Part shown: piece by piece, positions 43,145 to 45,530 of the stretch
How the letters are laid out: each line of letters starts with the position of its first letter
Position numbering within the stretch: the first letter of the stretch is position 1
Assembly (NCBI GenBank): GCA_016783545.1
Contig: JADHWJ010000001.1
Span: 74,369-119,898 of the forward strand
Source: Candidatus Aenigmatarchaeota archaeon
GTDB taxonomy: Archaea; Aenigmatarchaeota; Aenigmatarchaeia; QMZP01
Reading direction: 5' to 3'
Length of the DNA stretch: 45,530 bases
Position numbers and translations under genes: made by a program
Notes under the pieces: model-generated
What the model was told of the DNA's origin: nothing
The model's database searches: none
What the model saw: the letters and a program-made list of their open reading frames with translations, nothing else

Positions 43145-44153
43145 AATCAGACATCTTTTGCGGAACGCATCTCCTGCAGGAAAGGCATGGCCTGCCGCCC
43201 TTTTTGAAAATTCTGCGCATTGCTCTGTATTTTTCTCCGTTCCATATTTCAGAAAAATCTTGCTCAAATATGTTGCCCATAGTGCCTTCGTCTGAAACAA
43301 GAGAACAGCATAATTTCACATCACCATCAACAGTCACATATGTGGAAATCCATGGGAAGAGGCACTTCCTCCCTGACACATCTCCTTCTTCATATATCTT
43401 CCAATAAAGAGGAAAATCAACAATCACCTTGGAAAGGTTTGTGTTCATATCTTCTGCATACCCCTCTGCTTCTTTTAGTTCCTTAAACAGCTCATCTTTT
43501 GTTATCCCAGAAACCAATTTTTCTTTTCTATCAACTATAAAGTGGAATGCAATCGGCTGAAAGAAAATGTTCCTTATCCCAAGGGATTTTGCAAAGTCAA
43601 TGAATTGTTTCATCTCTCTGAAATTATCTTTCTGAATAACAAAGCTTGTCCTGAGAATAGGAACTTCTGAGTTTTTGGATTTTTTCAAATCCTGCAATAA
43701 TAAAATATTTTCTTTGACTTTTTCCAGGCTTTTTTTATCCCTTACTTTGTCATATGTTTCTTGAGTGGCTGCATCCAGAGATATGTTTATTATATCCACA
43801 TTCAGGTCAATGAGCCTTTCAGAGTTCTTTTCATTCAATATCGAACCATTGGTTGTCAGCCTTACAGAAATCTCCCTATCTTTCAGATACTTAATCATTT
43901 TAAAACAATCTGGGTGTATGAGAGGCTCCCCTAAACCACTAAATGTCACTTTCTTGGGTTTTATCTGGTCTATAATCTTGCAGAAATCATCATAATTCAT
44001 ATTTTTGAAATCCTTCAGAACGCCAAACCTTGGACAGGCCTGGCAATTATAATTGCAATTGGTTGTTGGCTCTATCTGTAGATGGACAGGGCTAGAAGAA
44101 ACCTTTTCAGGTTTGGTAATCATGTGCAATCCAGATCTTGCATATTTTAACAT
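43128..44153 (-). CDS. Radical SAM/SPASM-domain enzyme
   Basis: 341 residues from ATG 44153, preceded by GTGGTTAAT (a GTG at 44162 is an alternative). Motif C33-x3-C37-x2-C40 in TTNCNYNCQAC, GLGEPLIHPD, LTTNGS, ISLDAATQETYDKVR. The C-terminal auxiliary-cluster (SPASM) region has KCLFPWISTYVTVDGDVKLCC, GNIFEQDFSEIWNGEKY and PCLSCRRC. SPASM proteins often modify peptides or sugars, and several live in glycan clusters. It lies 12 bases after the next gene's stop and belongs to a three-gene minus-strand run of paralogues. Confidence 0.87.
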   Translation of the reverse strand: MLKYARSGLHMITKPEKVSSSPVHLQIEPTTNCNYNCQACPRFGVLKDFKNMNYDDFCKIIDQIKPKKVTFSGLGEPLIHPDCFKMIKYLKDREISVRLTTNGSILNEKNSERLIDLNVDIINISLDAATQETYDKVRDKKSLEKVKENILLLQDLKKSKNSEVPILRTSFVIQKDNFREMKQFIDFAKSLGIRNIFFQPIAFHFIVDRKEKLVSGITKDELFKELKEAEGYAEDMNTNLSKVIVDFPLYWKIYEEGDVSGRKCLFPWISTYVTVDGDVKLCCSLVSDEGTMGNIFEQDFSEIWNGEKYRAMRRIFKKGGRPCLSCRRCVPQKMSDFMKHA

Positions 44154-44165
44154 ATTAACCACACT

Positions 44166-45140
44166 CTATCTTGACCAGTCTGCCCACCAGTTTGGATAGA
44201 CAGAGCATCCTTTGCATATGTCAACTTTTCCTTTCTCACCATTTAAATGAAGCTCCCTCATCTTGTTAATCTTCTCTCCATTCCAGATATCACTAAGCGA
44301 TTGCCTCCCAACATTGCCCAATACAATCTTTGAATCAAAATCAAAACAACAGAGAGAGACATCACCATCCCATCTTATCATAAGGTTCCACCAAAGATAT
44401 GGACAGGGCCACTTATTTATTTTCATTCCAGATGACGAACTTCCAAGCTCATTTTGTTTTCCTGTCCAGTTATGTGAGAACTGGACCAATATATAATCAA
44501 CTATTTTATCAAATTTTCTATAAACATTTTTTATCCTTTTAAAATCCCTGTCGATAAGGACAGACGTTATTGAAACAATCGGTTTTTTTGATTTCCGCGT
44601 TTTTATTAAATCCATTAGATTTTTTTCCACAACATCATAGTTTAGATTCCTTCTTATATGCTCAAAGAAAGCTTTATTCACACTGTCAATGGAAAATGAT
44701 ATCTCATCCACTCCGGAATTTACTATTTTTTCTACACCAACTTTCCCAATCAAAGAACCATTGGTTATTATAACCACATTCAGATCATGCTTTTTTGCAA
44801 TGTCTATTTTCTCGAATATTTTGGGGTCCATAAAAGGTTCGCCAAAACCTGTCAGCGTTATGCTTTTAACACCCATATCTACAGCATCTTTAACTATCTT
44901 TTCATAAACACCCATTGGCATGAACCCTATCTCTCTTTTCATATCAGCCCTGCAGCAGGTTCTGCAATTTGCATTGCAGGCGTTTGTAGGTTCAATCAAT
45001 AGTACAGGCATTCTGCTTTTGGTTTTTTTCTTGATATTTCTCTTGTAAAAGAAAGAGTATAATGGATTCTCTATAAGTCTGCGTGTTGTCAATAGTTGTA
45101 TGCCTAACTTGCGAAAGGTATATTTTTTTCTAAGGCCCAT
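44166..45140 (-). CDS. Radical SAM/SPASM-domain enzyme
   Basis: 324 residues. A basic amphipathic N-terminal extension of about 45 residues precedes motif C55-x3-C59-x2-C62 in PTNACNANCRTCC. GFGEPFMDPKIFEK, ITNGSLIGK, SFSIDSV and a SPASM-like end (PCPYLWWNLMIRWDGDVSLCC, GNVGRQSLSDIWNGEK, CKGCSVYP) follow. The last blocks mirror those of both neighbours, so the three genes are paralogues. The start ATG 45140 follows the upstream stop directly, with GGTGATTAG as combined ribosome site and stop. Confidence 0.87.
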   Translation of the reverse strand: MGLRKKYTFRKLGIQLLTTRRLIENPLYSFFYKRNIKKKTKSRMPVLLIEPTNACNANCRTCCRADMKREIGFMPMGVYEKIVKDAVDMGVKSITLTGFGEPFMDPKIFEKIDIAKKHDLNVVIITNGSLIGKVGVEKIVNSGVDEISFSIDSVNKAFFEHIRRNLNYDVVEKNLMDLIKTRKSKKPIVSITSVLIDRDFKRIKNVYRKFDKIVDYILVQFSHNWTGKQNELGSSSSGMKINKWPCPYLWWNLMIRWDGDVSLCCFDFDSKIVLGNVGRQSLSDIWNGEKINKMRELHLNGEKGKVDICKGCSVYPNWWADWSR

Positions 45141-45530
45141 CTAATCACCATATGCCCCTTTAATGTATTTGATGGTTGGCATCAAATCCTTCCTATGAGA
45201 GATCAATGTTCTTAAATTGTAGAGATGGTTTTTCTGTGCCTGGAGATGAAAACATCCACCACATTCCAAGCACTTTATCTTCTTTCTCACATCTTTTGCC
45301 TGCTGGGAATTCCAGATCTCAGAGAATGGTCTCTCTCTTACATTTCCCATTGGCTTGGTATATGCTGTGCATGGAAAAACATCCCCATTTGTTTCAATGA
45401 ATCCTAGACCATAGCCGCCAATATAGCATTTGAATTTTCTAAGAATAGCAGGATTTCTATAGTATTCAAGCGCGACATTCAGTGATAAGAATAATGTCTG
45501 TATCGGTATCTTGCTTTTGCAGTAAACAGC
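45141..45530 (-). CDS. Radical SAM/SPASM protein, C-terminal part (runs off right edge)
   Basis: Open frame continuing past the window end: 129 residues plus stop, no start in the window. It holds only the C-terminal auxiliary-cluster domain: KCYIGGYGLGFIETNGDVFPCTA, GNVRERPFSEIWNSQQ and IKCLECGGCFHLQAQKNHLY. The GNV-x5-SEIWN block matches the two following genes, supporting the family call although the N-terminal cluster motif lies outside. The stop is directly before the ATG of the next gene, so the three are probably co-transcribed. Confidence 0.85.
   Translation of the reverse strand, partial: AVYCKSKIPIQTLFLSLNVALEYYRNPAILRKFKCYIGGYGLGFIETNGDVFPCTAYTKPMGNVRERPFSEIWNSQQAKDVRKKIKCLECGGCFHLQAQKNHLYNLRTLISHRKDLMPTIKYIKGAYGD

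Noticed and set aside
1-45530. CRISPR arrays, insertion sequences, integrase attachment sites, rRNA and tRNA
   Set aside because: No regularly spaced direct repeats, transposase or integrase-like proteins, or RNA-gene signatures were found by eye.

Overview
This is a low-GC archaeal chromosome segment. The archaeal assignment rests on a class I HMG-CoA reductase, a Dph2-type diphthamide synthase, the small RNA polymerase subunit L (Rpb11-like), an aCPSF2-type beta-CASP nuclease, an RtcA cyclase, and many start codons with a TATA-like box only about 23-28 nt upstream (leaderless transcripts), mixed with GGTG/GGTGAT-type ribosome sites. Small multi-pass membrane proteins and a very large glycosyltransferase locus would fit a DPANN-type lineage (Aenigmarchaeota- or Woesearchaeota-like), but the sequence alone does not settle the lineage. 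No rRNA, tRNA, CRISPR array or insertion sequence was recognised, and no gene-free stretch exceeds about 140 nt.

Positions 1-10,226 are mainly housekeeping. They hold the 5' end of a sequon-rich secreted protein running off the left edge, a small membrane protein, a minus-strand series HMG-CoA reductase / YvcK-like / inositol-monophosphatase-like / RpoL, then Dph2, a RimK-like ATP-grasp ligase with a small coiled-coil protein and a CDP-paratose-2-epimerase-like enzyme, and an aCPSF2-RtcA RNA-processing pair.

Positions 10,259-43,144 are a surface-glycan locus. It contains seven nucleotide-sugar-type or lipid-linked glycosyltransferases (GT2/GT4), three large polytopic GT-C/GT39-like membrane proteins, a Wzx-like flippase, a PF03706-type membrane protein, glucose-1-phosphate cytidylyltransferase plus CDP-glucose 4,6-dehydratase, an oxidoreductase, two further SDR-type enzymes (one of them at 6,896), three SAM methyltransferases, a membrane-anchored alkaline-phosphatase-superfamily enzyme, four radical SAM enzymes with an N-terminal B12-binding-type domain, and a NodU/TobZ-type O-carbamoyltransferase. 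The long plus-strand run 12,141-24,307 is tightly packed, with ATGA overlaps between several genes, and is probably one or two operons. A second compact operon runs on the minus strand from 36,989 to 32,807. The right end (43,128-45,530) is three head-to-tail radical SAM/SPASM genes, the last cut by the window edge.

The most notable result is two inteins, both with LAGLIDADG homing endonuclease motifs, in two glycan-locus enzymes rather than in the usual replication proteins. One splits the [4Fe-4S] cysteine motif of a B12-type radical SAM enzyme (intein 13,871-15,298) so that an N-extein cluster cysteine lies at position -3 and another cluster cysteine is the +1 splicing nucleophile. The other lies in the C-terminal domain of the carbamoyltransferase (intein 38,379-39,383). 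Other points of interest are two tandem 49-nt inverted repeats in front of the intein-bearing radical SAM gene, two divergently transcribed GT39 glycosyltransferases with histone-like Lys/Arg tails, and an apparent one-base frameshift that separates the C-terminal beta-rich tail of one of these.
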